This document shows, piece after piece, positions 12,727-29,800 of a DNA stretch of 64,000 nt. The stretch spans positions 49,183,675 through 49,247,674 of the forward strand of contig NC_133769.1 of NCBI RefSeq assembly GCF_003597395.2. Direction: 5' to 3'. The notes beneath the pieces were generated by a model. The model made no database searches. It was not told the DNA's origin and saw only the letters and a list, made by a program, of their open reading frames with translations. Made by a program: the position numbers and the translations under genes. Source of the DNA: Chelonoidis abingdonii. Taxonomy: Eukaryota > Chordata > Testudines > Testudinidae. Each line of letters starts with the position of its first letter. Position 1 is the first letter of the stretch.

Positions 12727-14736
12727 ATCAGCCTCCATCTTCTGTGACCCAACCCAATGAAAGGTAGGATCTGTCTTTCTTTTTATTATTTGATTTCACA
12801 TGAAACAAAGCCTTTGTTTGTATGCACTGTTAAACATTATCTTTGTGGACAGCTAAGAGCTCTCAAACTAGGTAGTTTATTTACTTTAAGGGTGTCAGCC
12901 TCTTAGAAGCTAAGAAGGTTGTAATTTGTGATTATGGCTTTGGTGACACATTGACCACCCGTATGGAGACAGAATGGATTGACATCATGGCAAAAAGAAT
13001 ATCTTCATTCTCTTTCAAATAGTTTAAAACTAAAAACTGAAGAGTGATGGTGAGACCAGTATGGGCTCTGGAATTGGTGAATTATTACACTCTTTTTAAA
13101 AGTGATAAGTTGATTGTTGTTTTTTTAATAGGGAAAATGACAGGTTACATTCCTGCTGTCTTGACTCTGAGAACTCCATCTCTTTCTCAGGTTCATTTTA
13201 TTTTTCTTACCAAAGTAAGAACTAATGAACTTTAAATGTAGAGACTCTCACTTCAAAGGTCCTAAGGCTTTAACTCTACCAGTTTAACATATGTTAAAAG
13301 CACACCGCCTTTTCTACACTAGGCTAACACTTGTTATCTAACACTTCCACATCCTACAAGATGCAACTGTTCCTTGGTGAGCCTTCACTAGAACTAGTGA
13401 TCTTCATCTGGCCACCTGTTTCATGGCTGGTTAGCTGGTAAGCTCTGAAAGGATCACAAATAATTTTAAATCTCAAAGTAACTGGTAATCATTTATCATT
13501 GTTTCATTAGTTAAAGGAAAACATCCTTTTGAGCCCCTGTAAGAAGCTACTAGTTACATTTATACTCATTTCACAGAAGAACTATTCTGCACTAGCATTG
13601 CCCTGATGCTGTCCTCTCTAAAGTGGAAGGGGAAATACTGAGGTAATCGGCATGTCCTTCCTCACTTGAGATATGCTGGTGTAGGGGAGAGCACACTTCA
13701 GGGCCTACTCTTGCTTGGAAGGATTAGATTTTTATCAGTAAATGTGGTTAAAAGTCGATTTCACTGTACACACACAAACCCACCAAAAAAATATTCCCAT
13801 CAAGGATAATCAAAGTTTACAGACAGAAAGTAAGAAAAATGCTGACTGAGAACTTATTAGAGTTTGATTTAAGGATATTCACTTTGTATATTTTGACATG
13901 GGATGTTGACAGTTTGTGTTTTAATGCTTGCAAAGCTTTATCTTTTTGAATCTCAACATTTGCTGTCATTAAATAATTGCCTGATCCTGCCCCATAATTT
14001 CCTGCAACTATGAAAATTTAAATAGATAAAAATACAAACTTAAAAATAAACATCTACGTTATCAGTTAAAATTATTTTTAAAAACATCAAATTGTGCCAG
14101 CTGTGATCAGTTCCATAAATCCCCCAGTACACTACGAGGGATGTGCTGGGAGGAGTCAGGGCCAACCTGCACTAGAAACCAGACCCCTATTAAGGAAGGA
14201 CAATGCTAGCCGGAAAAACTTTTTTCTTGATTGACTCAAACTTCTTATTTAAAGTCATTTAGAAATCAGGCCATAGGAAGCATTTGGAACTCCCAGTTTA
14301 AAAGCTGAACTGAGGTTTGGGTTTTTATATTTTAATAGGTTTCAAAAAGCCCCAAATACCCCAGTAAGGTGGAAATCAAGACCCTGGCAACTGGTCCCAT
14401 GAGCAACTGTAGCTCACCTGACACATCCCACTATCAAATATAAAAATCACATACTTAAGTTCTAATTCCATGAATGGTGGTGCTTTGAACTACCTTAATC
14501 TTATCAAACAATCCCCAAACTACTACAAATAATTTTGACATAAGCATACAAAAGTAAAGCAAATATCTTAGGCATACTGATAGGCAATGCCCTGTGCACA
14601 GTTTTCTTAAGCTCCGCTAGCCCTAGTTTATGCACCAATTTTATCACAAAATTATCTTAATCTGTACAGAACCAGCCTAAATAAATGTTGGCCTGTATTT
14701 TGCATGATTCTGCAATAGTGTAATTCCTACTCAAGT

Positions 14737-14826
14737 TATTTATTTATTTTATTTGTACAATGATAGCACCTGAGGGCCTCATTCACGGACCAGGATCCTG
14801 TTATGCTAGACGCTATACAAACATAC
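14737..14826 (+). repeat. Ancient interspersed repeat (intron 11 copy)
   Basis: TTATTT-rich start, then ATAGCACCTGAGGGCCTCAT and ACCAGGATCCTGTTATGCTA with GCTATACAAACA. A diverged relative is present at 50495-50632 (CAGTAGCACC, GGGTCCCATTGTGATAGGCA). It looks like an old amniote SINE/LINE tail; family not assigned. Confidence 0.5.
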
Positions 14827-16234
14827 ATTGCCAAATTATCAGGCCAGTATATTCAGTCAGAGTTCTTTAGAATAGATAGTGTCCTTTTCTAGGGTTCTGA
14901 ATTCTTATGGCGTTATGGGAGCTCACTGGAAAAAATAAAAAGTCAAGTCAATTTTTTTCTCATTGCTTTTCTATAACTTTAACTGCAAGCTTTTCAAGAG
15001 TTTTAGAATAGGGACTGTGTTTTATGATAGAAGTGTCCTCTTCCGGAATGCAAACAGCAAATATTAATAAAGTAGCAGGAACACTTTTTTTTTTTTTAAA
15101 GAAACAATCTAAATACTCTTTTGTTCTATCGAGAAACACTTGTGCAACAGGTACTACAAGATGGAACTTCTTTTACTTCATAAGCACTAATTCAGAATCT
15201 AACAAACAAAATGCTCCACCCTCAAAATAAAGATTTCCTGCTATCCTATACAGTGAACATTTTATTCTTGGACAGGCTAAAATATTGGAAAGCTATGTGA
15301 ACTATTTGCTTGCATTTTCCATCTATGCATAATGATTTTTGAGATAAAGTTACCGCACACGTTTTCAGTAATTCCTCAAATGGGTATAAATGATAAATTC
15401 TTAGAAAACAGGTTAAATGCCAGTCAAAAGAGATATGAAGAGTAAATGTAGTACTGGCTTTTTCTTAAAATGTTCATGCACAGAGATTTTTTACTTGAAT
15501 TTTGATCTGTCCTATTAATTAGGGTCAGTATTTTTTAAATCTTTTTTAAAATAAGGCAAAGTAATGCCAAAGCAATTTCTGTTATTGTATGAAAAATCAA
15601 ACCTATGTTTTTAAAACAAAGACCTGAATCCAACAAAGTGCTGAGCACCTTGTGTCCCCATTGAAATCATTAAGTACCATGCACTAGCAGGTGCCAAGGG
15701 CCAAATTCTGCACTTACAATTCTATTTACTTAAATGAAATGATCTGAGACATAAAATAGTGTTTAGGTGATGGAGGTGGGGGGAAAAGAGGAAAAAGACT
15801 CTATTTAGCAGTCACTTCACTTTCCTTCTGGAACAAGCTGGTGAGGATCTTAAATGTGCACTCTATCATGCTACTTTCTTAAGAGGTCTGGACGTGATGG
15901 AGAAAGGAGAGGGATCATTCCACATCTACATTGCTTGTTGGAGCTGGAACAAGTTGTATTGTTCCACTCCTCTGGATCAAATACAGGAAATGGCTTTTTT
16001 CCTTCCCAAGAGTGTTGTCTCAATGAGAACATGAATTTGGTGTAAAATCTCATTTAACTGTAATTGATGGCTAGATTTGGGGCTTATTTACCTGGCAAGT
16101 TAGCAAGCACTCCAGAGTGTGAATTTACAGCACACCAGTAACTAAATTGTGCAGACACCGCTACAGTGCTTTGAAAGTCCTGGTGTATGGCTTAGCATAC
16201 TGATGCTTCAAAGTACAGTATGCTAAACTGCAGT

Positions 16235-16339
16235 TGTCATAAATAGAAGCTTAAGGGTTAATGTTTCTGTTACCTGCAAAGGGAACCAAACACCTGACCA
16301 GAGGACCAATCAGGAAATGGGATTTTTTAAAAGCAGGGG
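16235..16339 (+). mobile_element. LTR 5' end, truncated by assembly gap
   Basis: Begins TGTCATAAATAG and includes AAGGGTTAATGTTTCTGTTA and ACCAGAGGACCAATCAGGAA, nearly the same as the start of the LTR at 38069. It runs into the N gap, so its 3' end cannot be seen. Confidence 0.8.
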
Positions 16340-17259
16340 NNNNNNNNNNNNNNNNNNNNNNNNNNNNNNNNNNNNNNNNNNNNNNNNNNNNNNNNNNNNN
16401 NNNNNNNNNNNNNNNNNNNNNNNNNNNNNNNNNNNNNNNNNNNNNNNNNNNNNNNNNNNNNNNNNNNNNNNNNNNNNNNNNNNNNNNNNNNNNNNNNNNN
16501 NNNNNNNNNNNNNNNNNNNNNNNNNNNNNNNNNNNNNNNNNNNNNNNNNNNNNNNNNNNNNNNNNNNNNNNNNNNNNNNNNNNNNNNNNNNNNNNNNNNN
16601 NNNNNNNNNNNNNNNNNNNNNNNNNNNNNNNNNNNNNNNNNNNNNNNNNNNNNNNNNNNNNNNNNNNNNNNNNNNNNNNNNNNNNNNNNNNNNNNNNNNN
16701 NNNNNNNNNNNNNNNNNNNNNNNNNNNNNNNNNNNNNNNNNNNNNNNNNNNNNNNNNNNNNNNNNNNNNNNNNNNNNNNNNNNNNNNNNNNNNNNNNNNN
16801 NNNNNNNNNNNNNNNNNNNNNNNNNNNNNNNNNNNNNNNNNNNNNNNNNNNNNNNNNNNNNNNNNNNNNNNNNNNNNNNNNNNNNNNNNNNNNNNNNNNN
16901 NNNNNNNNNNNNNNNNNNNNNNNNNNNNNNNNNNNNNNNNNNNNNNNNNNNNNNNNNNNNNNNNNNNNNNNNNNNNNNNNNNNNNNNNNNNNNNNNNNNN
17001 NNNNNNNNNNNNNNNNNNNNNNNNNNNNNNNNNNNNNNNNNNNNNNNNNNNNNNNNNNNNNNNNNNNNNNNNNNNNNNNNNNNNNNNNNNNNNNNNNNNN
17101 NNNNNNNNNNNNNNNNNNNNNNNNNNNNNNNNNNNNNNNNNNNNNNNNNNNNNNNNNNNNNNNNNNNNNNNNNNNNNNNNNNNNNNNNNNNNNNNNNNNN
17201 NNNNNNNNNNNNNNNNNNNNNNNNNNNNNNNNNNNNNNNNNNNNNNNNNNNNNNNNNNN
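16340..17259. other. Assembly gap (920 N)
   Basis: Run of N. Long open frames reported across it are artefacts of untranslated X. The left flank is an LTR and the right flank a GC-rich transposon, so the missing sequence is probably repetitive. Confidence 1.
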
Positions 17260-17475
17260 GGGGGGGGGGTGGCTCTGCTGGTCGCTGGGAGGGCGGCAGG
17301 CAGAGTGCCTTCGGCAGTTTGCCTGCGGAGGGTCCGCTGGTCCCGCAGCTTCAGTGGACCTCTCGCAGGCACACCTGTGGGAGGTCCACCGGAACTGCAG
17401 GACCGGAGAGCAGCAGAGCGCCCCCTGCGGCATGACGCTGTGCTTGGGGCGGCAAAATGTCTAGAGCCGCCCCTG
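17260..17475. mobile_element. hAT-like GC-rich element, right part
   Basis: Ends in GGCGGCAAAATGTCTAGAGC then CGCCCCTG, whose complement (CAGGGGCGGCTCTAGAC) looks like a hAT terminal repeat. Inside are inverted arms (GCCTGCGGAGGGTCCGC against GTGGACCTCTCGCAGGC). The left end is in the gap, so the target duplication (right copy would be TCTGTGGC) cannot be confirmed. Confidence 0.65.
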
Positions 17476-18942
17476 TCTGTGGCAGTGTCCACACAGTGAG
17501 TTAGTGCATAAACAGCAGGTATGCTGTAGATTCACACCCTGCCTTGCTGCATGCTATCTTCCCATGCAGACAAGCCTTCAGACTGGTCCTTCTGCAGATG
17601 TGCAGCGAGGAGATGAGTTTTCCTCCACCATCATCTCCAACCCCTTTTGCATAGCCTATGTAACAGCCAGAAACAATTGCGGCCCCTTCGCTCAGTCAGA
17701 TGGACTATTTGGTCATTCATAAAGGGGTATGACAGAGCACAGGCAGAAACTTCTTGGTGATCCACACCATCCCCACCAAACGCAGGGCTCTGCCTTAAGC
17801 ACACAATTGAGCCTAAAAGATTTACCTGAGGCTGTAGGTAGGGAATTAACATTGGTTTTCATCATTTTTAATCTTCTCTACAGTGTTTCCTCAGAAATTT
17901 TGTAGAAGCTAGAAAGACCGAAGAGGTGATTGATAAGACTAGACACTGTGTGAGGGAAGAGTTCCTGCTGGATTTTTCCCTGGTCATAGTGTAATGCTAG
18001 TTTGTTCAGAGTCCACATGGTCCCAAAGCTTCCTCCTGCCATTATGAAGACATCTGCTCATTCTTTTTTACTCTCAGGGCAGTGTCTTGAACTACTGACA
18101 GGAACTATTTAATAACACTTTTTCTAATGCTAGCCGGCTGCTCACCTCACTGGCACTAGCTACAGAGGCTTAGAGACCTAAAAGATATGGGTTAGATTCA
18201 ACAGCTGGCACCCATGGGATGGAGAGCAGTCAGCAGTCATGAGGCTGACCAGTATTGTTAACCTTCCCATCATTCTAGGAATTTCCTGTCTTATTGCAGG
18301 GGATGCACAGCATGGCCCTTACAGAGAAAACAGGTTGGTTCTTGGATCTATGTTGACAACAGCTATAAGGCTGGACTCATGCAGCAGCCTGTGGCAGAAG
18401 GCCTAGCATGGAACAAAGCCAGGACCTCTTCTTCAGAAAGTCTTAATAAATTTCCTGTCAAACTGCTAATCAAAACTCAGACTGTTCTTTGAGTATCAGT
18501 GGCATATACAGTAAGGCCTTAAACCTATAAAAAATACTTTATTATTTAATTGTATCCTGCATGGAGATAAAGTACAGTAACCTCCTCTTATCTTAAAACA
18601 GACCATCTATTGTTTTCTTGCTTGACTGGATCTAAAAGAAAATAACTTTCAATGTATGACCTAAAGAAAGACTTTGCTAAGCTAGTTTAAATATCTGTTG
18701 TCTTCAATACATAGATCAAAACAAGAGCGCTGTCTTGTGACAAGGCTGGGTGAGTGAAAAGATCTTAGATGCTGAGTGGAATAAATACAGACAATCTCTA
18801 GTGCAATACATCTTTACAAAATACACTTTTGTGTTTCACTGTGATAAAAACACTTGTCCGGAACCATGATCTGACAGCAGCAAGAAACATATGGTGTACA
18901 TGGAGCCCACCTCAATGTATCAATTACGAACTGGATGTTAAA

Positions 18943-19064
18943 GCAGCAAAGAATCCTGTGGCACCTTATAGACTAACAGATGTTTTGGAGCATGAGCTTT
19001 CGTGGGTGAATACCCACTTCGTCGGATGCATTTACAGATCCAGACTAACACGGCTACCCCTCTG
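18943..19064. mobile_element. Turtle-type SINE with perfect 15-bp target duplication
   Basis: Carries CAAAGAATCCTGTGGCACCT, GAGCATGAGCTTTCGTGGGT and CAGACTAACACGGCTACCCC, which I recognise as a very abundant short interspersed repeat in turtle genomes. It is flanked by GAACTGGATGTTAAA at 18928-18942 and 19065-19079. This is the best single pointer to the host lineage. The class assignment as a SINE is inferred from its size and target duplication. Confidence 0.85.
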
Positions 19065-21678
19065 GAACTGGATGTTAAATAGGACTTGATCCTGCAGTAG
19101 TTTACACTGGATACTGAGCTCTTTTGAAAATCTGGCCATGAGTGTCAAGAAGAGTGCTGGGTGCTGAGGCCTTTAAAATCTGGCCCGCAACTCTCCATTA
19201 AAATCAATGGCAGTTTTGGTGTGGAAAAATAGCAAAACTGAGCACTTTATGCAGACATTTTTCCCAGTAAATAGTTTTATAAGAGTTAAAAAAGTAGTAA
19301 ATAACAAAAATATTGTTGTTTAAAAATTTTGATGAACATATTTTTTGTCACAACAAAAATAGTATCTAAATTTTTCAGGTTTTTTGCTTAAATATTTTCT
19401 ATTTTCAGCTGAGGAAAAAATAGTTTTTAGGGTTTGGGTTTTTTCAATTAAATCCCCATTTATTTAATTTATTTATTTTAAGGAAAATGTTCATTTTTCA
19501 TGGAGAATTCAGTTTCTATGAAAACTTTTCACTGAAAAAAGATTTCTGAATGAAAATTTTTGACCATTTCTAAACAACAGTGCTGGCAGAACTCACCTGA
19601 GCCAACCTTGCTGCGTCCTGTTTGTGTAGGTTATGCGTACTAGAACCTGCAAACTTTGGTCACAGGGCCTCCACAGTTGGTTTGCTTGGTGTTTCACAAA
19701 ACTCATGTGGTGTCCCTCCCTGGAAACTCCCTGCTAATAGACTAAGCTCATAAGTAGCAGTATCGCTTTCTCATGTTGAGTAGCTCTGTATCACTCCTCC
19801 TAATTTTGAGCAGCTCTGAGATTCTAGACCTTTCACACAGTTCCTGGGATCTTTCGCACAGTCCTAGAGGCTCCACTATTACCATACTCATCATCCTGAA
19901 GCATTTTTTTCTCATTCAATAAACAGCTGTTCTGGAATTTCTGGCTATCCCTAATCATATGTAAAGGTTGTTAATTCCATTTTCTGTAAAGACATTTTGG
20001 TACTTAGATCTATTCTGAAAGAATAAACACACTTAAAATATGATTGTTTGGCTTTTAACATCCAAAATAGGTAGAAACTTTGGTAAGAAGCATCAGACCT
20101 TACTGTGAATGTTTTTATAATAGGCTTACTCTGTGGGCTTAGACAGTTTCATATGCAGCTGGGGAAACTATTCACAATTTTTTTTTTAAATTCAAATAGC
20201 TTATCATATTTTCCCCTTTCTGTTTGCTTCTATTAATGCAAACACCTTCACATGAATGTTGCAGAATGGTTATTCTTGGTTTGTGTTAAGGGCCTGATCC
20301 AGTGCCCACTGAAGTCAATAGGAAGCACTGGTTGAAGGGATCAGGACTAATAAAGTGATTTGTTTTTCATGCCAAAAGTGCTTTCCCACTGCTTATAAAA
20401 TTTGTCATCCAGTCAAGGAACAGAAACATTTCTATCTCAAATCACAAACAGCAAATTAAACTAAGATATAGGTGAAGTAAATATTTTGTGAGCAGCCCAA
20501 TTTTCCTCCTCCCTTCTCAGGAATTAGTGTCACATTGCTACCACCATCAACCTTTCTGAAATGATGAAAAACCATGAAGAACACTCTTCTCTGGATATGC
20601 TGTTCTTCCCTACATCATCCTTCCCTGAATAATAGTCTGTGCCACGTCCCCTGTTCTCATAAGGGCTCCTTAATCTGAGTCACAATGTGCAAAGAGACTG
20701 CATTTTCTGAGCAACAGATCACCAAGGTCTGCCTCTAGCAAAGGACTGGGTTGTGATGACAAAGCTACACCATTAGTGTCCATGTTAGAGCTGGCTCCTG
20801 GTATCTGCATGGGCCCTGAACAGTTCACATGATGACTTATTTCTCCCTCCTTTGCTTTGATAGTTATTACTTCATCTGTAATTCCCTTTACAGGTCATTA
20901 GTTTCCTTGGTCATTGTGTGCACTAACACAACAACCTTGGCACAGAGGCTGTTATGGGCTTGTGCACATGCAACTGCCCACAATTACTAGTTTTGTCTGT
21001 GCAATAACTGTTGTAAATGCCAACAGATGACAGAAAACAGGGGACTGGCACAGAGTTCATGAATACTCACACTAATAGAGCTGAAATTTCTTCCCTCTGG
21101 GGAAACAAACTTTTAGTTGTCATTGAAATCTTGCACAGGAAATTTTGAGTTTCCTGCTGAAAATGGGAGTTATGGTGCCTCACGGAAGTTGTACTTTGAT
21201 CCTTGTGTCCTCATTCTCCTCTGTGGACAGGTACCCCAGCTGGACAACATCTCCCATAATACAACAGAGAGTCTCCCCTTTTTAGTGAGGAGAAACTGCA
21301 ACTGACTGTGTTGCTCTGTGGGAGATGTGGTCCAGCTGGGATCCTGGCCCACAGGGGAGAATGGGGAAACAAAGAGCAAACTACAATTCCCATTGTTGGC
21401 CACAATCTTTTGTTTTTTGGGAAATATTTAGACAAAAAAATAATTTTCCATGGCAAGCAAAAAAGTCATCTAGCCTAAAACCCACTTTTCTGTCAACGAA
21501 TATTTTGATGGAAAATTTGCAACCAGGCCTTCACATAAATCCTTTGTGTGAATGTGGCAAGAAAAAACTAAACTGAAGTCTGAATTCACTCTATCAAACT
21601 ATATAGTGGCCTAACTTTTCTAGCAGTGATGTCTCAAGGAAGGCCAGACTCAAATGCCAAAAAGGGCAAAGTTTAAAA

Positions 21679-22610
21679 CAGGAGGGGAACCTTTTTTCTA
21701 TCACGGGCCACTGGCCCAGAGAAAAAGTCAATTGCGGGCCACACACAGACCTGCAGAGGGGCACGGAGGGTCGGAGCTTCCCCCCGTAGCAGAGTGAGCC
21801 AGCACTCATGGCGGGGGTGGGGGGCGATGCAGAGGCTTGGGGTTTCCCCTAGGCTCAAGGATGAGGCCTGAAATGAGGGATTCAGGGTGCGAGAGGGGAC
21901 TCAGGTTGGGGCAGGGGATTGGAGTGTGGGAGGAGATAAGGAATCCAGTGTGGGCTCTGGGATGGGGCTGGGAATGATGGGATTAGGGTGCAGAAAGGGG
22001 CTCCAGGCTGGAGCCAAGGGATTTGGACTGCAGACAGGGGGCTGGGGCAGGGGGTGGGGGTAGGGGTGCAGGATCTGGGAGGGAGTTAGGGTGTGGGAGG
22101 GGGTTCCGACCTGGAGCAGGAGATGCGGGCTCCCACTAAGTGGCGTTTACCTCAGGCGGCTCCTGGTTGGTGGCACAGCAGGGCTAAGGCAGTCTCTATG
22201 TCTGCCCTGGCTCCATGCTGCTCCCAGAAGCAACTGCCATGTCCAGCCCCTAGGTAGAGGGGCCAGAGGGCTCTGTGCTGTGCCTACAGGCACTGCCCTT
22301 GCAGCTCCCATTGGCCATAGCTGGGGGCAGGACCAGCGCACTGAGCTTCCCTCAGTTCCGTGATCACTGCTTCACCTAGGGGCCGCACGGACATGCCAGC
22401 CGCTTCTGGGAGCTGCATGGAGCCGAACAGACTTTTAACTTCTTGGCGACCCCAGCTTCTCCCTTCAGCGGGGCAAGCCAGTGCTCATGGCTCCAGCTCC
22501 ATGGGGCGCGCCCAGGCTTAGAGCTTCCGGCCCATGGTGTGTAGACTTGCCATGGGCCAGATGAAATGAAGCAGCGGGTAGGATCTGGCCTGCAGGTTCC
22601 CCATCCCCTG
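21679..22610. mobile_element. hAT-like non-autonomous transposon, 932 bp
   Basis: Ends are CAGGAGGGGAACCTTTTTTC and (complement of right end) CAGGGGATGGGGAACCTGCA. A perfect 8-bp duplication, GTTTAAAA, flanks it (21671-21678 and 22611-22618). The interior is G-rich and has no transposase frame. About 550 bp of it (21860-22430) resembles the interior of the element at 27877-28706, although the terminal repeats differ. Confidence 0.9.
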
Positions 22611-22883
22611 GTTTAAAATATCCTAAAATTCTCTAATCCTGATGACTTAGCTCCTTCTAACTCCAGCTCTAGTCCCACCCTCTCCAACAGAACCCAAGGC
22701 CCCGTGTCTTTAATCATAATCACTCCTTTGGCATTGTAATTTCACAATTTAGCTGGAATAAAAATAATACCATGTGACTAGAGAACCCAATCATGCAGTG
22801 ATAACAAACACACACGGTTAAATTTGCCTGCATGATGAGTTATCTGAGCAATTACAAATAACTTACAAACAAAGCTAAAATAC

Positions 22884-22905
22884 TGACCTCTTCTAGCTGA
22901 CAGCA
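22884..22905 (-). other. Decoy copy of exon 11 end plus donor site
   Basis: Matches the exon 11 / intron 11 boundary (23541-23562) at 21 of 22 bases, including the GAAGAG|GTCAGT donor. It lies about 660 bp into intron 11. Beyond this stretch the similarity to exon 11 stops. It has the form of a cryptic 5' splice site; no acceptor or exon belonging to it was seen. Confidence 0.55.
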
Positions 22906-23519
22906 AGTAATCTGTGAGAGTCACTGGCTAAAGTGATCACAGTAAATAGTACATTCAGTTGCAGTCATTTGAGTGGGCTGGGCAGAAATCATTTGAAGGC
23001 ATCTTCCCCTTTTTCTCCCCTTCCTATTTGTCTGGAAGGAGTCTCTGCTCCAGTAATCCCATTTGCCTTTGGCATGCTAGAAACAGCAACTTAATTGTGA
23101 TTCTTGTGACATGACAATGGTGCTTGTGACAGCAGTGAGAGAAAGCATCTATGTGAGAGGATGTGTACCTCCCATCCACTGACTAGCTAAAGAAGGGTTA
23201 ATCCCTGCTCTCCAAGTAATGCAGCTAACACAGCTTTCCACCTTCTGTGCAGAGACTGCCTTGAGTGAAGCCATGAGGGGAGAGCAGTTGGCTCAACTGG
23301 AGGGAACTGTCCTATCCAGAGGTGTAAAAAGAAGAGTCAGTGATGCATAAACCTATGAGGTACATCCTCTTCTTGAACAAAGGTACACCTTGACTGTAAG
23401 AAGCCCTTGCTGAGTTTTCTGAATTGACCATGGCTGCAGGATATCTGTTCAGTTCAACTCCATACCCTGGATTGTTGGGTCCCACATCTGATTTGAGTCA
23501 TGTGACCTATCATAGATCA

Positions 23520-23804
<285 letters not shown>

Positions 23805-24334
23805 TCATCTTAATAAATAGCTTGTACTCTATTACAATGTATTTATCCTGTGCAGAGAGTCCATATAAGCACCTATCCAACACCAAACTGTATTTAGTGG
23901 AGACTTTGGTGGTGCATAGGGCCCTGTAAAGGCTTCTAAACTGGGATGAATTTCATTCTCAGTAAATGAGGACAGTAGTGTATAATGCCATGTAGCTATT
24001 CTAGTATAGCAGCTGAGAATTCTGCATTCTGATCAGCTGGCAAACTGAACTGAGCAGATATTTGGCTAAGAAACAAAGATCAAAACAGCTTAGACCAGTG
24101 CAGTAAAACTAACAGTGTCATATAAGAGAGGCATTTTTTTCAAATTTACTTTACCAGTGAGACAGTTTCATTTTGGCATACACATAACAGTTTGCATGAG
24201 CAATTGTGGTAGCTGCTTGATGTCTTGCATAGTTAAGCTCCACATCCTGTGTTATTGGGTCCCTCACCTGACTTAAGTCATGTGATGGTTCCACAGGCAC
24301 ATTTTAGATTCAGGCCTGAGTGATTTAAATAAAT

Positions 24335-24372
24335 GAGTGTGTGTGAGAGAGAGAGAGTGAGTGTGAGAGAAG
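24335..24372. repeat. GT/GA microsatellite
   Basis: Compound run of GTGTGTGT then GAGAGAGAGAGAG with short interruptions. Confidence 0.9.
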
Positions 24373-25435
24373 GTTATTATTCAGTTTTGTCATCACCAGT
24401 TATTTCGTTTAATGTCTTCCTCTATCCCACGACACATGCAAAATGTGTTGCTTTTCATTGGTAGTGGAAGTCGCATGCAGGCTCAGAAATCTTTCCACCT
24501 GTGTAGCCTTGAAAAGTGTAACTTTTTTGTGGATGTTTAATTATTCACATAGGCAACTCAGTTTGATCCGATTTTTCCTCTGTAACTGTTAACTCAGCCA
24601 CATGAATTCATGACATAAGTATGGCTAGTGTTTCGTATTTCTCTTCATAAAAGAATTGATTGTAATTTCAATACTGACATGTTATAATTTCAAAGTTAAT
24701 CAGTAGCTAGTAGTAACCTTGCCTAGACAGTGTTGGCTACCTGATCAAAGAACAGAATTGAGAAATACAAGGAAATATATGTTACAAGAGGCACGCTAAT
24801 GGTATTCTTATCACTAATAAATAATCAGCATAGCTGGGACTTGGTTGCCAAAAACTCCATAAATCTTCTTAAGTCACAATTTTATGGTGTGAAGTTTAGA
24901 GGAAGTTTGACTAATAGTAAAATATTCCTGGAGAATCTTGTGTGGTATATCATTCCCCTGCCCCAGAGCCTCAGTTCTCCAAAATGCCTGCTTCACCAGG
25001 TTAAACACTAGGTCCAATATTTCACAGGATTAAGCATTTAGAGTGTTTCACACATCTAGCATCTGCCAGGTTGCTTTAATCCTATGTCTCTAATATAACT
25101 TCTAATTTGCTCAAACTAAAGTGTCTGCTGGTAAAACACTCCTAAAAAGTTGTCACACTTCTGCGGTTTTCCAAGTCCAGAAAAATGCCTTTTGCAGATA
25201 CCAATTATAGACAAAAATAACGTATATTCTGTTTCTGTGGTTCATGGGTTTTGGTTATACCTTGACGTGCCAATAATGACTTTAGCCAAAAGAAGGACAA
25301 TAAGGATTAAATGTTTTGGGGGGAAAAGCTTTCCTTTTCCTAAATTCTTGTATAATAGATTATTGTTTTAAGTAACTCAAGGAAATGGATTCTCCAGATG
25401 AAGACTATCATTGAGGGCAATTGTCCACTGAAACA

Positions 25436-25618
25436 ATTTACTAAGGGTTGTGGCAGATTCTTCATCAGTAGTAATTTTTAAATCAAGACTGTTTTTTTTC
25501 CTATATATTCTAGTTCAAACAGGGATTATTTCAGGAAAGTTCTACAGCCTGTGTTATACAGGAGATCAGACTAGATGATCACAGTCATCCCTTCTCGCCT
25601 CAGAATCTGTGAAACCAT
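25436..25618 (+). mobile_element. CR1 LINE 3' end
   Basis: Includes AAGTTCTACAGCCTGTGTTA, GGAGATCAGACTAGATGATC and TCCCTTCTCGCCTCAGAATC, ending at the usual CR1 3' terminus. It belongs to the same subfamily as the copy at 11490-12250 but is in the opposite orientation. Confidence 0.85.
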
Positions 25619-26020
25619 ATTTTATTTAAATTGTTAGTTTAAGATTATAAATACTGGACCAAGGGGAATAACCACATTAGACTAAAAGTGACTGGAATAA
25701 CATGTCAAAATTGTTCTTCTGTTAGTTTCTGAGGAAAATGTTGTGTCCTTGCTTCACATACAGTCAAAAATATCATCAGTAACTTTTTCATACTTGCATT
25801 TTATTATGCCTAGTCTACAATGCAATTCCCACTGGTATCAATACTTAAAAATAATGCTTGAGATTGAAGCTGATGGGAGTTTTTCCACTGACTTCAATGG
25901 ACCAAGTATTTTAACCAGTAAATATAATAAAAGAAAATCAGGATTGGATCAAAAACAATTAGCTAACTAGTGTCTGTCTTAGGAATACAAAATCTGAGGT
26001 TGTATTTACTTGTATATGGC

Positions 26021-26036
26021 CTATATATATATATAC
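26021..26036. repeat. TA microsatellite
   Basis: Short (TA) run in intron 10, about 240 bp downstream (in CFTR sense, lower coordinate) of the exon 10 donor. Confidence 0.85.
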
Positions 26037-26251
26037 TCTAGTATATTGCCCTATCATGAAAAATACAATAGAAGTCCTTTGGCCGTTCCATTCAAACTAG
26101 AGGCTTTGACATAGCTTAGGCAGAGAGCATAGCATGGGAAGAAGATAATCAGGTATGTTGCAATAAATTAATACCATATTATAGTTAAAACAAGAACAAT
26201 TTAATCATATTTATAAAACACTTTTGCCAAACAATATTTTATATTTTATCA

Positions 26252-29800
<3,549 letters not shown>

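Noticed and set aside
16251..17499. Several 370-413 codon frames on both strands
   Set aside because: They run through 920 N, which are translated as X. There is no coding evidence.
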